Shown: one piece after another, positions 1-9,123 of the stretch
Layout of the letters: each line of letters starts with the position of its first letter
How positions within the stretch are numbered: position 1 is the first letter of the stretch
NCBI GenBank assembly: GCA_964605655.1
Contig: CAZSDK010000006.1
Coordinates: 62,001 to 126,000 of the forward strand
DNA: 64,000 nucleotides
DNA from: JAKLIX01 sp964605655
GTDB lineage: Bacteria > Bacteroidota > Bacteroidia > Bacteroidales > CAIXZF01
Reading direction: 5' to 3'
Notes under the pieces: generated by a model
The model's database searches: none
Told to the model about the DNA's origin: nothing
What the model saw: the letters and a program-made list of their open reading frames with translations, nothing else
Made by a program: the position numbers and the translations under genes

Positions 1-183
1 GCTCATGCGAAAGAGGTAGTGATTATCAGCTTGTGAGGGAAAACGGAAGGCAAGGAGGAGGGTGACGGCCAGCTGCAGCAGCGACAGTGCCAGTGCGGTG
101 GCTTTAGCTACCTTGTTAGACCCGGGGATGAACACCAGGACGGCCGTGAGCAGGGGCAGTATCAACAGGACCAGATTCCACAT
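1..183 (-). CDS. nuoM: NADH-quinone oxidoreductase subunit M, N-terminal part
   Basis: The minus strand opens with ATG at 183 and stays open to the window edge (61 codons). The peptide begins MWNLVLLILPLLTAVLVFIP, a first transmembrane helix typical of the antiporter-like subunit M of complex I. The call rests mainly on position directly downstream of nuoL (1 nt gap). The rest of the gene, and presumably nuoN, lies outside the window. Confidence 0.8.
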   Translation of the reverse strand, partial: MWNLVLLILPLLTAVLVFIPGSNKVAKATALALSLLQLAVTLLLAFRFPSQADNHYLFRMS

Positions 184-184
184 A

Positions 185-2107
185 TTACCTGATCATTAAG
201 GATAACATAAAGAAAAGCAATATTCCGGCGAGCATGACGAAGGCGTAGAAGCTGATGTTGCCGTTCTGCAGCCTTCGCACCTGCCTTCCGGCCTCGAACA
301 CCAGGTCCCCGGCCAGGTTCACCAGGCGGTCGATGACGCCTTTCTCCACCTTCTCGGCGAAGATAGACGACAGGCTCTCGTATGGCCTTACGAACATCCA
401 GTGGTACCATTCATCCACAAAATATTTTTTGACAAGAATCTTCTGAGGCCAGGGCATGAGTTGTCCGTCGGGACCGGGAACACGGGACCGCTTCACAAAC
501 CACCACCAGGCCAGTCCGGTGACTGCCAGAAGCAAGAGAAATGATGACAACAGGAGCATCCATTCCAGGGCATGGGACATGGTGGAATGATTGCCGGCTG
601 TGGCTGCCAGCGACGGGCTCAGGAAGGCACTGAAGGTCTCCCTGCCGTGGAAGAGTGCCGGTATATTCAGAAAGCCTCCGGATACCGAGAGGATAGCCAG
701 GATGAGCAGGGGGATGATCATGACCTTGGGCGACTCATGCGGTGTGACAGGACTGTCAGCCTTCTTTCCCCTGAAGGACCCGTAAAAGACCAGGTACAAC
801 AGCCTGAACATATACAAACAGGTTAGCAGGGCTCCCAGCAGACCCAGCCAGTAAAGAAGTGGGTTCGCCTCGTAGCTCCTGACGAGGATCTCATCTTTGG
901 AGAAAAAACCCGCGAAAGGAGGAATCCCGGAGATAGCCAGGGTCCCTATGAGAAAAGTGGCAAAAGTATAAGGAATCCACTTTTTCAGTCCCCCCATCTT
1001 GCGGATATCCTGCTCCCCGTGGAGGGCATGGATCACGCTGCCGGCGGCGAGGAACAGCAGGGCTTTAAAAAAGGCATGGGTGGTGAGGTGAAACACGGCC
1101 GAGGAGAAGGCTCCCACCCCCAGGGCCAGGAACATATATCCCAGCTGGCTGACCGTGGAATAGGCCAGCACCTTCTTGATGTCGTTCTGGAACAGTCCTA
1201 TGGACGCGGCAAAGAGCGCCGTGGCAATGCCGATGACGGCTATCACCTCCATGGTGAAGGGAGCCAGGACGAACAAGGGTGAGGATCGGGCGATCATGTA
1301 GATGCCGGCCGTCACCATGGTGGCAGCATGAATGAGGGCGGAGACCGGCGTAGGTCCTGCCATGGCATCGGGAAGCCAGGTGTATAAAGGGATCTGGGCG
1401 CTTTTTCCCAGGGCACCGACCAGCAACAATAGGGTCATGATGGTGATGTTCAGGTTTCCCGGCTGCTGGCGCGACAAGGCTGCGGCAGCTTCCTGAAAGC
1501 TCACGGTCTGAAAGGTATAGAAGAAGAGGAAGATGCCCAGCAAAAAGCCCAGGTCGCCTATCCTGTTCATGATGAAGGCTTTACGGGCAGCGAGGTTGTA
1601 CTCCGGAGTCTTATACCAAAAGCCTATGAGCAGGTAGGAACACAGTCCGACGCCCTCCCACCCGATGAAAAGGATGAGATAGTTCGCCCCCATCACCAGG
1701 AGGAGCATGAAAAAGGTGAACAGGTTCATCTGGGAGAAGAAGGCATTCAGGCGTTCATCGCCTTTCATATAGCCGATGGAGAAGACATGGATGAGGAGTC
1801 CGACGCCCGTGACGATGAGCATCATGGTCACCGAGAGGGGGTCGATGAGGAAATCCAGGGGCACCTTAAACTGCCTGACCACGATCCAGTCGGTGAGGTG
1901 GAGGAGGTGGGTGGTGTTTCCTGCCTGGCGGATGCCGATAAAAAGTAGTAAGGTGAAGAGGAATGACATCCCTACCGACAGGGAGGCGAGATACCCACCG
2001 CGGGTACCTGGTATCCTCTTGTGTCCGAGGCTGTTCACCAGGAATCCTGCCAGGGGGAAGAGGGGTACGAGCCAGCTGAGCCGGATGAGGTATTCAGGGT
2101 TCACCAT
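185..2107 (-). CDS. nuoL: NADH-quinone oxidoreductase subunit L
   Basis: Proton-pumping, antiporter-like membrane subunit of complex I, 640 residues (family about 610-650). Multiple transmembrane helices are evident. The conserved WEGVGLCSYLLIGFWY segment holds the family's key Glu, and GKSAQIPLYTWLPDAMAGPTPVSA-type sequence holds the key Lys and the ion-path signature. The C-terminal part is amphipathic and ends in a last hydrophobic helix, as expected for the lateral HL helix and anchor. The ATG at 2107 overlaps the end of nuoK by 7 nt, which implies translational coupling. Identification is secure. Confidence 0.97.
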   Translation of the reverse strand: MVNPEYLIRLSWLVPLFPLAGFLVNSLGHKRIPGTRGGYLASLSVGMSFLFTLLLFIGIRQAGNTTHLLHLTDWIVVRQFKVPLDFLIDPLSVTMMLIVTGVGLLIHVFSIGYMKGDERLNAFFSQMNLFTFFMLLLVMGANYLILFIGWEGVGLCSYLLIGFWYKTPEYNLAARKAFIMNRIGDLGFLLGIFLFFYTFQTVSFQEAAAALSRQQPGNLNITIMTLLLLVGALGKSAQIPLYTWLPDAMAGPTPVSALIHAATMVTAGIYMIARSSPLFVLAPFTMEVIAVIGIATALFAASIGLFQNDIKKVLAYSTVSQLGYMFLALGVGAFSSAVFHLTTHAFFKALLFLAAGSVIHALHGEQDIRKMGGLKKWIPYTFATFLIGTLAISGIPPFAGFFSKDEILVRSYEANPLLYWLGLLGALLTCLYMFRLLYLVFYGSFRGKKADSPVTPHESPKVMIIPLLILAILSVSGGFLNIPALFHGRETFSAFLSPSLAATAGNHSTMSHALEWMLLLSSFLLLLAVTGLAWWWFVKRSRVPGPDGQLMPWPQKILVKKYFVDEWYHWMFVRPYESLSSIFAEKVEKGVIDRLVNLAGDLVFEAGRQVRRLQNGNISFYAFVMLAGILLFFMLSLMIR

Positions 2108-2430
2108 TTCAGTCGGTTAAGCAGGTTGATATCGATGGAGTCGGAGTTTCTTTTCATCATCACGAGGATAGCCAGTCCGACGGCGACTTCCGCGGCGGCG
2201 ACGACCATGATGAAGAAGACGAACACCTGACCGGCAGGGTCGGAGTGGTAGGCCGAGAAGGCCGCCAGGAGGAGGTTCACCGAATTCAGCATAAGTTCTA
2301 TCGACATGAGGATGATGAGGGTGTTTCTCCTGAAGAGCACCCCGAGCACCCCGATGGAAAAGAGGGCGGTAGCCAGGAACACGTAATGTTCCAGGGGTAC
2401 GATCTGTATGGCGGTTTTCAGGGATTCCAT
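2101..2430 (-). CDS. nuoK: NADH-quinone oxidoreductase subunit K
   Basis: Small membrane subunit of complex I, 109 residues with three transmembrane helices. Two conserved acidic residues of the proton path are visible in the MSIELMLNSVNL and AAAEVAVGLAILV helices. It sits between nuoJ (1 nt gap) and nuoL (7 nt overlap), as in other nuo operons. Confidence 0.96.
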   Translation of the reverse strand: MESLKTAIQIVPLEHYVFLATALFSIGVLGVLFRRNTLIILMSIELMLNSVNLLLAAFSAYHSDPAGQVFVFFIMVVAAAEVAVGLAILVMMKRNSDSIDINLLNRLKW

Positions 2431-2431
2431 G

Positions 2432-2935
2432 TCAGTTTTTTTTCGAAGGTTCGCGTTTACCCAGCATCACGGCGCCCACCATGGCGGAGATGAACAATAC
2501 GGATGACACCTCAAAGGGGATCATATAGTCCTGGTACAGCACCATACCCAGCCTGCTCACCAGCCCGATCTGGGGGTCGAAGTCATGGGCGGGCTGTATG
2601 GCAGCAGCCCCTCTGAGTCCGGCCAGGAGGACCAGGAACAGCAATCCTCCGGAGATAACGGCCGAGATTTTTGTCAGGGGTATCTTGTGTGGCTCGTTGG
2701 TCTTGTTCAGGTTCAGGAGCATGATGACGAAGAGGAAGAGCACCATGATGGCTCCGGTATAGACGATCACGTGGACGACGGCGAGGAACTGGGCGTTGAG
2801 AAGGATATAATGACCGGCCACGGCCAGGAAACAGATCACCAGGTAGATCACGCTGTTCACCGGGCTTTTGGCCAGCACCATGAGCAGGGCGCTCACGATG
2901 GCTACGACGGCTAACAGGTAAAAGAGGAATTCCAT
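2432..2935 (-). CDS. nuoJ: NADH-quinone oxidoreductase subunit J
   Basis: Membrane subunit of complex I, 167 residues with five predicted hydrophobic helices. The conserved HVIVYTGAIMVLFLFVIMLLN helix region is present and is the family signature. The C-terminus is short and basic. It follows nuoI by 9 nt and precedes nuoK by 1 nt on the same strand. Confidence 0.95.
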   Translation of the reverse strand: MEFLFYLLAVVAIVSALLMVLAKSPVNSVIYLVICFLAVAGHYILLNAQFLAVVHVIVYTGAIMVLFLFVIMLLNLNKTNEPHKIPLTKISAVISGGLLFLVLLAGLRGAAAIQPAHDFDPQIGLVSRLGMVLYQDYMIPFEVSSVLFISAMVGAVMLGKREPSKKN

Positions 2936-2944
2936 GGTGTATCT

Positions 2945-3520
2945 TTATTTGTTATGGGCAAAGTTGGGATTTTTCTTGAAGTCGAGCACCTTGTCGGTCT
3001 GTCGGGCGGAGATGTCGATCCTGCCGGCCGGATCTAAGGGTTCGAGGAGCTGGTCTTTCCCAAAGACGAAAGGTTCTCTCTCGTAATCCGACTCGACGAT
3101 GCGGTCGGTAAGGAAGATGGCTTCCTTGGGACAGGCTTCCTCGCAGTCGCCGCAGAAGATGCATCTCAGCATGTTGATCTCGTAGGTGACCGCATATTTC
3201 TCTTCCCTGTAAAGCTTTTCCTCACCGGGTTTTCTTTCGCCGGCCACCATGGTGATGGCTTCTGCCGGGCAGGCCACGGCACACAGTCCGCAGGCGGTAC
3301 ATCTTTCCCTCCCCTGCTCGTCCCGCTTCAGCACATGCCGTCCACGGTAGACCTTGCTGAAAGGTCTTTGTTCCTCGGGATATTTGATGGTAGCCTTCTT
3401 CCTGAACAGATGCTGCAGGGTGATCCACAAACCGGCGATGATACCCGGGAGGTAGATCCGCTCTGCGAGGGTCATCTTCTTCTGAGATACTTGTTTCGAT
3501 CTGTTTGTCAGGGGTTTCAT
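2945..3520 (-). CDS. nuoI: NADH-quinone oxidoreductase subunit I (2x 4Fe-4S)
   Basis: Peripheral-arm subunit of complex I carrying clusters N6a and N6b. Two ferredoxin-type motifs are directly visible: CTACGLCAVACP and CIFCGDCEEACP. At 191 residues it is a little longer than the E. coli protein (180), with a basic N-terminal extension. It lies between nuoH and nuoJ with gaps of about 10 nt. Confidence 0.97.
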   Translation of the reverse strand: MKPLTNRSKQVSQKKMTLAERIYLPGIIAGLWITLQHLFRKKATIKYPEEQRPFSKVYRGRHVLKRDEQGRERCTACGLCAVACPAEAITMVAGERKPGEEKLYREEKYAVTYEINMLRCIFCGDCEEACPKEAIFLTDRIVESDYEREPFVFGKDQLLEPLDPAGRIDISARQTDKVLDFKKNPNFAHNK

Positions 3521-3530
3521 CGTTGCGGTA

Positions 3531-4562
3531 TTAGAACAGATCTTTCAGAAAGACAAAACCTCCGGTGAGGAGTATGTTGAGTATGGCCAGGGGGATCAGG
3601 CCTTTCCACCCCAAATTCATGAGCTGGTCGTAACGGAACCTTGGGAGCGTCCATCTGACCCACATAAATACGAAGATGATCAGGATGATCTTGATGAAGA
3701 AGAAGAAGCTCCCCAGGAGGGTCATGGTATTTGGTGAGAGGCCGAGGTGGTGGATGAGCGGCATCTGGTAGCCTCCGAAGTAGAGGGTGGCGATGACGGC
3801 AGCAGAGATGAACATGTTGATATATTCGGCAAAGAGGTAGAAGCCCAGCTTCATGCTGCTGTATTCGGTGTGGAAGCCGCCGATGAGCTCCGTCTCACAT
3901 TCAGGGAGGTCGAAGGGAGCCCGGTTGGTCTCGGCGAAGGCACAGATCAGGAAGATGAGGAACCCCAGGGGCTGGTAGATGATGTTCCAGTGCCACCCGG
4001 CCTGCTGGTCCACGATCTCTTTCATGCTGAGGGATCCGGTGAAAAGGATGAGGGCGATGATCGACATCCCCATGGCGAGCTCGTAGCTGATCATCTGTGA
4101 TGCAGCCCTGATGGACCCCAGCAGGGCGTATTTGTTGTTGGAAGCCCATCCGCCGAGCATGATGCCGTAGACGCCGATGGAGACCATGGCAAAGACGTAG
4201 AGTATCCCGATGTTGAGGTCGGCGACCTGAAGGGAGAAGGTCTGTCCTTTGACCGTGAATTCCCCTCCCCAGGGGATGACGACCCCGGTGAGCAGGGCCG
4301 TGGTCATGGCGATGGAAGGTCCCATGATGAACAGCAGCCTCTGGGCGGTGAGGGGGATGATCTCTTCTTTCATGAGCATCTTCACCCCGTCGGCCAATGG
4401 CTGAAGGATACCCCAGGGGCCTGCCCGGTTCGGACCCAGCCTGTCCTGGATGAAAGCAGCCACCTTCCGTTCCACATAGGTGGCATACATGGCCACCACC
4501 AGGGTCACTCCCAGGATGACGAACAGAAAGACGATCTTATATCCGAGCTGAATACTTTCCAT
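3531..4562 (-). CDS. nuoH: NADH-quinone oxidoreductase subunit H
   Basis: Membrane subunit that joins the hydrophilic and membrane arms and forms much of the quinone site, 343 residues. The signatures RLGPNRAGPWGILQPLADG near the N-terminus and ETNRAPFDLPECETELIGG in the middle are characteristic. The start codon abuts the nuoG stop, with the gene beginning one base after it. Confidence 0.97.
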   Translation of the reverse strand: MESIQLGYKIVFLFVILGVTLVVAMYATYVERKVAAFIQDRLGPNRAGPWGILQPLADGVKMLMKEEIIPLTAQRLLFIMGPSIAMTTALLTGVVIPWGGEFTVKGQTFSLQVADLNIGILYVFAMVSIGVYGIMLGGWASNNKYALLGSIRAASQMISYELAMGMSIIALILFTGSLSMKEIVDQQAGWHWNIIYQPLGFLIFLICAFAETNRAPFDLPECETELIGGFHTEYSSMKLGFYLFAEYINMFISAAVIATLYFGGYQMPLIHHLGLSPNTMTLLGSFFFFIKIILIIFVFMWVRWTLPRFRYDQLMNLGWKGLIPLAILNILLTGGFVFLKDLF

Positions 4563-5525
4563 CTAGCTTTTCTTTTTATAGACAGGATCCCTGGGCGCTT
4601 GTTTCATATACTCGTAAAGGTTTTGGGAGATGACCGAATCATGGGAGATGATCCTGGGGCCTTCCACCGTCCATGCTTCCAGCTCTTTCTTCTCAAAACG
4701 GCATTCATTGCAGATAAATTCCTCGACCTCCCCATACCTGTCTTTTCTTCCGGTGACCCTGAGTATCTCTTTTCCGCTCATCCAAAGCACCACCCTGCCG
4801 CTGCATCTGCCGCATTCCCTGTGGGCATCATAAGGCTTGGTGAACCAGACGCGGCTTTTAAAACGGAAGGTCTTGTCGGTGAGCGCTCCTACCGGACATA
4901 CATCAATCACGTTGCCGGAGAAGTCATTGTCGATGACCTTTTCGATATACGTTCCTATCTCTGCCTTGTCTCCCCTGAATAGTACGCCGTGGACCCTGTT
5001 GTTGGTGATCTGGTCGGCCACATGGACACAGCGGTAGCAGAGGATGCAGCGGTTCATATGAAGCTGGATGAGGTTGCCGATGTCGATACGTTCAAAAGTC
5101 CTTCGTTCATATTCATACCTGGAACCGGACACGCCATGCTCATAGCTGAGGTTCTGCAGGTCACATTCCCCGGCCTGGTCGCAGACAGGACAGTCGAGCG
5201 GATGGTTGATCAGAAGAAATTCCACGATATGTTTCCTGGCGTCCAGCACCTCAGGGGAGGTGATGTTTCTCACTTCCATACCGTCCATCACGACGGTGGA
5301 GCAGGAAGGCACCAACTTGGGCATGGGACGGGGATCTTTTTCAGACGATTTGGTGACCTTGACAAGGCAGGTACGGCATTTTCCTCCGGTGCCGGGCAGC
5401 TTGGAATAATAGCACATGGCCGGTGGGACGATCTTTCCGCCTGCCTTTCGGGCGGCGTTCATGATGGTCGTTCCTTCTTCCACCTCTATTAAGATATCAT
5501 CTATGGTTACCTTGACAAGGGACAT
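4563..5525 (-). CDS. nuoG: Short NuoG-like Fe-S subunit of complex I
   Basis: Electron-transfer subunit in the nuoG position (F-G-H). In order it shows a 2Fe-2S ferredoxin domain (Cys in CYYSKLPGTGGKCRTC plus VPSC), the His-Cys3 site of cluster N5 (HPLDCPVCDQAGEC), a 4Fe-4S site (CILCYRC ... DVCPVGAL), and a terminal CGRC ... CNEC segment like the start of the molybdopterin Fe4S4 domain. It is only 320 residues, against about 700-900 for classical NuoG. The large molybdopterin-oxidoreductase-like domain is absent with no sign of a frameshift, because nuoH starts immediately after the stop. As I recall, short forms occur in other Bacteroidota, so this is probably a lineage trait. Confidence 0.88.
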   Translation of the reverse strand: MSLVKVTIDDILIEVEEGTTIMNAARKAGGKIVPPAMCYYSKLPGTGGKCRTCLVKVTKSSEKDPRPMPKLVPSCSTVVMDGMEVRNITSPEVLDARKHIVEFLLINHPLDCPVCDQAGECDLQNLSYEHGVSGSRYEYERRTFERIDIGNLIQLHMNRCILCYRCVHVADQITNNRVHGVLFRGDKAEIGTYIEKVIDNDFSGNVIDVCPVGALTDKTFRFKSRVWFTKPYDAHRECGRCSGRVVLWMSGKEILRVTGRKDRYGEVEEFICNECRFEKKELEAWTVEGPRIISHDSVISQNLYEYMKQAPRDPVYKKKS

Positions 5526-6814
5526 TTTCCGGAGGTTACATGTTCTTCAAATTCACTTCTGAAATGCCTGATGGCGCTGCTGACAGGCCATGCAGCGGCG
5601 TCGCCCAGCGGACAGATGGTATTTCCTTCAATATGATTGGCAACATCCATCAGCAGGTCAATATCTTTCATGCTGCCTTTCCCTTCTTCCAGCTGGTGGA
5701 GCACTTTTTCCATCCAGCCGGTTCCTTCGCGGCAGGGACTGCATTGCCCGCAGGACTCATGATGGTAGAACCGGGTGAAATTCAATACGTTAGAAACAAT
5801 GCAGGTAGTGTCGTCCATCACGATAAAACCTCCCGAGCCGAGCATAGTGCCTGTCTGGAAACCGCCTTCCGACAAGGACTCATAGGAGATGAGGCGAGGC
5901 TGACCTGCAGCGGTCTTCAGGATGAGGGATGCCGGGAGTACGGGGACGGAAGATCCTCCGGCCACCACGGCTTTAAGCTGATGTCCGTCGCGTATGCCTC
6001 CGCACCATTGGTCTGAATAGATGAACTCCTCCACCGGGAGGCCCATCTCCACCTCGAAGATACCAGGATGGTTAATATGACCGCAGGCCGAAATCAGCTT
6101 GGTGCCCGTGCTTTTTCCCACGCCGGTCTGTGCATAGGCCGCTCCACCGTTCATGATGATCCAGGGGACAGAAGAGAGCGTTTCGACGTTGTTGACCACT
6201 GTCGGACAGCCCCACAGGCCCGAAACGGCGGGAAACGGGGGTTTCATCCGGGGGTTTCCCCTTTTTCCTTCCAGGGATTCGATCAGGGCGGTCTCTTCTC
6301 CGCATATATAAGCACCTCCGCCGGGATGACAAAAAATATCGAGGGAATAGTCTGAGCCGAGGATGTTTTTTCCCAGGAATCCGGCCTGGTAGGCTTCTTT
6401 GATGGCTTTTTCCAGTATCCTGAGCACATAGAAAAGCTCACCGCGGATATAGATGTAAGCGGTTTTGGCTTCCAGTGCAAAGGCCGATACGATGATACCT
6501 TCTATCAGCAGGTGGGGATTCCGCTCCATGAGGTAACGGTCCTTGAAGGTTCCGGGTTCGCTCTCATCGGCATTGCAGATAAGGTAATGAGGTTTGCCTG
6601 TCCCCCGGGCCAGGAAGCTCCATTTCATCCCTGCAGGGAAACCGGCACCTCCGCGACCCCTCAGGTTGGAGGTCTTCACCTCCTCCACCACCTGCATGGG
6701 ATTCATCTCCTTCAGGGCCTTCTCCACCGAACGGTAGCCTCCCAGCTTCCGGTACACCTCGAAAGTGCTGAGGCCGGGTACGTCGATATGCTCGGTGAGG
6801 ATCTTCAGGGCCAT
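5507..6814 (-). CDS. nuoF: NADH-quinone oxidoreductase subunit F (FMN/NADH-binding)
   Basis: Entry point for electrons from NADH, binding FMN and cluster N3. The flavin/NADH loop GRGGAGFPAGMKWSF is near residue 53. ESCGQCSPCREGTGWM and a later NTICPLGDAA supply the four Cys of N3. At 435 residues it matches the family. It overlaps nuoG by 19 nt and follows nuoE by 3 nt. Its presence with nuoE indicates a true NADH-accepting complex rather than a ferredoxin- or F420-type one. Confidence 0.97.
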   Translation of the reverse strand: MALKILTEHIDVPGLSTFEVYRKLGGYRSVEKALKEMNPMQVVEEVKTSNLRGRGGAGFPAGMKWSFLARGTGKPHYLICNADESEPGTFKDRYLMERNPHLLIEGIIVSAFALEAKTAYIYIRGELFYVLRILEKAIKEAYQAGFLGKNILGSDYSLDIFCHPGGGAYICGEETALIESLEGKRGNPRMKPPFPAVSGLWGCPTVVNNVETLSSVPWIIMNGGAAYAQTGVGKSTGTKLISACGHINHPGIFEVEMGLPVEEFIYSDQWCGGIRDGHQLKAVVAGGSSVPVLPASLILKTAAGQPRLISYESLSEGGFQTGTMLGSGGFIVMDDTTCIVSNVLNFTRFYHHESCGQCSPCREGTGWMEKVLHQLEEGKGSMKDIDLLMDVANHIEGNTICPLGDAAAWPVSSAIRHFRSEFEEHVTSGKCPLSR

Positions 6815-6817
6815 GGA

Positions 6818-7375
6818 TCAGAGATACGGATTTTGGTGTGAGGTCAGTGCCGGGTCGTTGTAGGGTTCCAGGAGACGGTCGATCTTGCCTTCATTCATGT
6901 TCAGATGATAGTCAGTGCCCACCTGTATCACAGGGGCGTTGCCACAGGCAGCCAGGCATTCCACGGTTTTCAGCGTAAACCTGCCGTCGGCAGTGGTCTC
7001 ACCCACCTTAATATTCAGCTTCTTCTCCAGATAGCTTACCAGCTCCCCGGCACCACCCAGCTGGCAGGGACCGGTGCGGCATACTTCGATCACGCAACGG
7101 CCTACAGGCTGCAGGTTGAACATGGTATAAAAGGTAGCCACTTCATAGACTTCGATAGGAGATATCCTCAGTAAGGCGGCCACTTCATCCATGGTCTCCG
7201 TGCTGAGCCATCCGCCGGCACTGGCCTGGGCTATATGAAGCAAAGGGATGAGCGCCGATTTTTGTTTTCCTTCAGGATACCTGGAAATGAGGTCACGGGC
7301 CAGTTTCAGGGTCTCTTCGTCAAACAAAGGCGGCTTATGTTGTATATCATTCATCATCAATAACTTATCAGGCAT
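6818..7375 (-). CDS. nuoE: NADH-quinone oxidoreductase subunit E (2Fe-2S)
   Basis: Thioredoxin-like 2Fe-2S subunit holding cluster N1a, 185 residues. The four ligands are visible as CRTGPC and VECLAACGNAP. The helical N-terminal part (about residues 1-80) matches the family. The start overlaps the nuoD stop by 8 nt (ATGCCTGA), implying translational coupling. Confidence 0.96.
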   Translation of the reverse strand: MPDKLLMMNDIQHKPPLFDEETLKLARDLISRYPEGKQKSALIPLLHIAQASAGGWLSTETMDEVAALLRISPIEVYEVATFYTMFNLQPVGRCVIEVCRTGPCQLGGAGELVSYLEKKLNIKVGETTADGRFTLKTVECLAACGNAPVIQVGTDYHLNMNEGKIDRLLEPYNDPALTSHQNPYL

Positions 7376-8606
7376 CCAGTTCTCCGGCTATGATGTTCAT
7401 GCTGCTCATGGTGAGCACAGCATCAGAGAGCATACTCCCTTTGATCATCTCCGGATAAGCCTGGTAAAAAATAAAACAGGGCCGGCGAAAGTGCAGCCGG
7501 TAAGGGGTCCTTCCCCCATCGCTGACCAGGTAAAATCCCAGTTCACCGTTGGCACCTTCCACGCAATGGTAGACTTCTCCTGCAGGGACTTCGATCTCGC
7601 CCATCACGATCTTAAAGTGATAGATCAGGGCTTCCATATCCTGGTAGACCTCCTCCTTGGGAGGCAGGAAGAACTTCGGGATGTCAGCGTGATAGGTCTG
7701 TTTGTCGTCCATCTTCTCCAGTTTCTCCATGGCCTGCCGGATGATCTCCAGGCTCTGCCACATCTCTTCCTGGCGGACGATAAAACGGTCGTAGGTATCT
7801 CCGTTTTCCCCGACGGGAATGAAGAAATCAAAATCTTCGTAAGAGGAATAGGGATGAGCCACCCTCACGTCATAGTCCACGCCGGCGGCTCTCAGGTTGG
7901 GTCCGGTAAGCCCGTATGCCAGAGCTCTTTCGGCGAAGATGGGACCGACATTGATGGTACGGTCCATGAAGATGCGGTTCCTTTTCAGCAGCTTCTCAAA
8001 TTCCTTAAGGACCTTGGGGTATTCATCCAGGAACTGCCTGAGTTTCGCCCAGGCTTTCCCACTGAAGTTGCGTTCCAGTCCGCCGATACGGCCGAGGTTG
8101 GTGGTCAGCCTCGAACCGCATATCTCTTCATAGATCTCATAGATCTTTTCTCTTTGCTGGAAGAGATATACAAATCCGGTCAGGGCCCCGCTGTCGACAC
8201 CGATGACCGAGTTGCAGATGTTGTGGTCGGCCAGGCGGGCCAGCTCCATGATGATCACCCTGAGGTAATCCACCCTCTTCGGTATCTCGATACCAAGGAG
8301 TTTCTCCACGGTCATGTGCCATCCCAGGTTGTTGATAGGGGCAGAACAATAGTTCAGGCGGTCGGTGAGGGGTGTGACCTGGTAAAAAGGCCTTCGCTCC
8401 GCCAGCTTTTCGAAGGCCCTGTGGATGTATCCGATGGTCTGTTCGGTCTCCACCACAAACTCCCCGTCCATGGTCATCACATTCTGAAACACCCCGTGGG
8501 TGGCCGGATGCGTGGGACCCACATTCAGGATATTGTACTCACGGTGCTCCTCACCCGTCACCAGGTCCGACAAAGGATTTTTTGTATGTTCTGCAGGTAT
8601 CTTCAT
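7368..8606 (-). CDS. nuoD: NADH-quinone oxidoreductase subunit D
   Basis: 49-kDa-type subunit at the quinone site. The N-terminal signature NVGPTHPATHGVFQNVM and the C-terminal SMNIIAGELDA are diagnostic. I chose ATG at 8606, one base after the nuoC stop and preceded by GGTAG. An in-frame ATG at 8627 would add seven residues and overlap nuoC by 20 nt. The protein is 412 residues from this start. NuoC and NuoD are separate proteins here, unlike the fused NuoCD of enterobacteria. Confidence 0.95.
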   Translation of the reverse strand: MKIPAEHTKNPLSDLVTGEEHREYNILNVGPTHPATHGVFQNVMTMDGEFVVETEQTIGYIHRAFEKLAERRPFYQVTPLTDRLNYCSAPINNLGWHMTVEKLLGIEIPKRVDYLRVIIMELARLADHNICNSVIGVDSGALTGFVYLFQQREKIYEIYEEICGSRLTTNLGRIGGLERNFSGKAWAKLRQFLDEYPKVLKEFEKLLKRNRIFMDRTINVGPIFAERALAYGLTGPNLRAAGVDYDVRVAHPYSSYEDFDFFIPVGENGDTYDRFIVRQEEMWQSLEIIRQAMEKLEKMDDKQTYHADIPKFFLPPKEEVYQDMEALIYHFKIVMGEIEVPAGEVYHCVEGANGELGFYLVSDGGRTPYRLHFRRPCFIFYQAYPEMIKGSMLSDAVLTMSSMNIIAGELDA

Positions 8607-8607
8607 A

Positions 8608-9123
8608 TCATCTACCAAACATCGCATCGTTTTTATCTTCCCGGGTCTGGTCTTCCAGGGGGAAGTCTTTCCTTAATGGAAATCCTTCAAAATCATCGAC
8701 ATTTAAAATCCTTTTCAGTCCCGGATGTCCGTCGAAAAGGAATCCGAAAAAGTCATAAGTCTCTCTTTCCATCCAGTTGGCCGTGGGAAACAGGGGGGTC
8801 ATAGAAGGGAAATGTACGTCATCCGTATTATTGAACACCTTGATCCGCAGCCTGTGGTTCAGGGTCATGCTGTGGAGATGGTACACCATGCCCCAGGGAA
8901 GGTCACTATCGGGGTAGTGAATGCCGCAGAGGGTGGTAAGAAAAGTATATTGCAGCTCAGGCTCCTCCTTTAAAAAACGGATAAGGTCGAAAAGCACCTC
9001 CTTGTCCACGGTGATCACCAGCATGTCGGTGATAAACTCCTCGCGGAGTATCCCTTCCGGAAAGCGCTGTTTTAGCTTTTCCATTGTCATTTGGTCGATA
9101 TCCGGCTGCTGTCTGAACATCAT
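8608..9123 (-). CDS. nuoC: NADH-quinone oxidoreductase subunit C
   Basis: 30-kDa-type peripheral subunit, 171 residues. The family signature near the C-terminus is present: ANWMERETYDFFGFLFDGHP followed by LKRILNVDDFEGFPLRKDFP-type sequence. It overlaps the end of nuoB by 4 nt and is followed at once by nuoD. Confidence 0.95.
   Translation of the reverse strand: MMFRQQPDIDQMTMEKLKQRFPEGILREEFITDMLVITVDKEVLFDLIRFLKEEPELQYTFLTTLCGIHYPDSDLPWGMVYHLHSMTLNHRLRIKVFNNTDDVHFPSMTPLFPTANWMERETYDFFGFLFDGHPGLKRILNVDDFEGFPLRKDFPLEDQTREDKNDAMFGR

Noticed and set aside
7248..8804. 518-codon plus-strand open frame
   Set aside because: Antisense shadow of nuoE/nuoD/nuoC.
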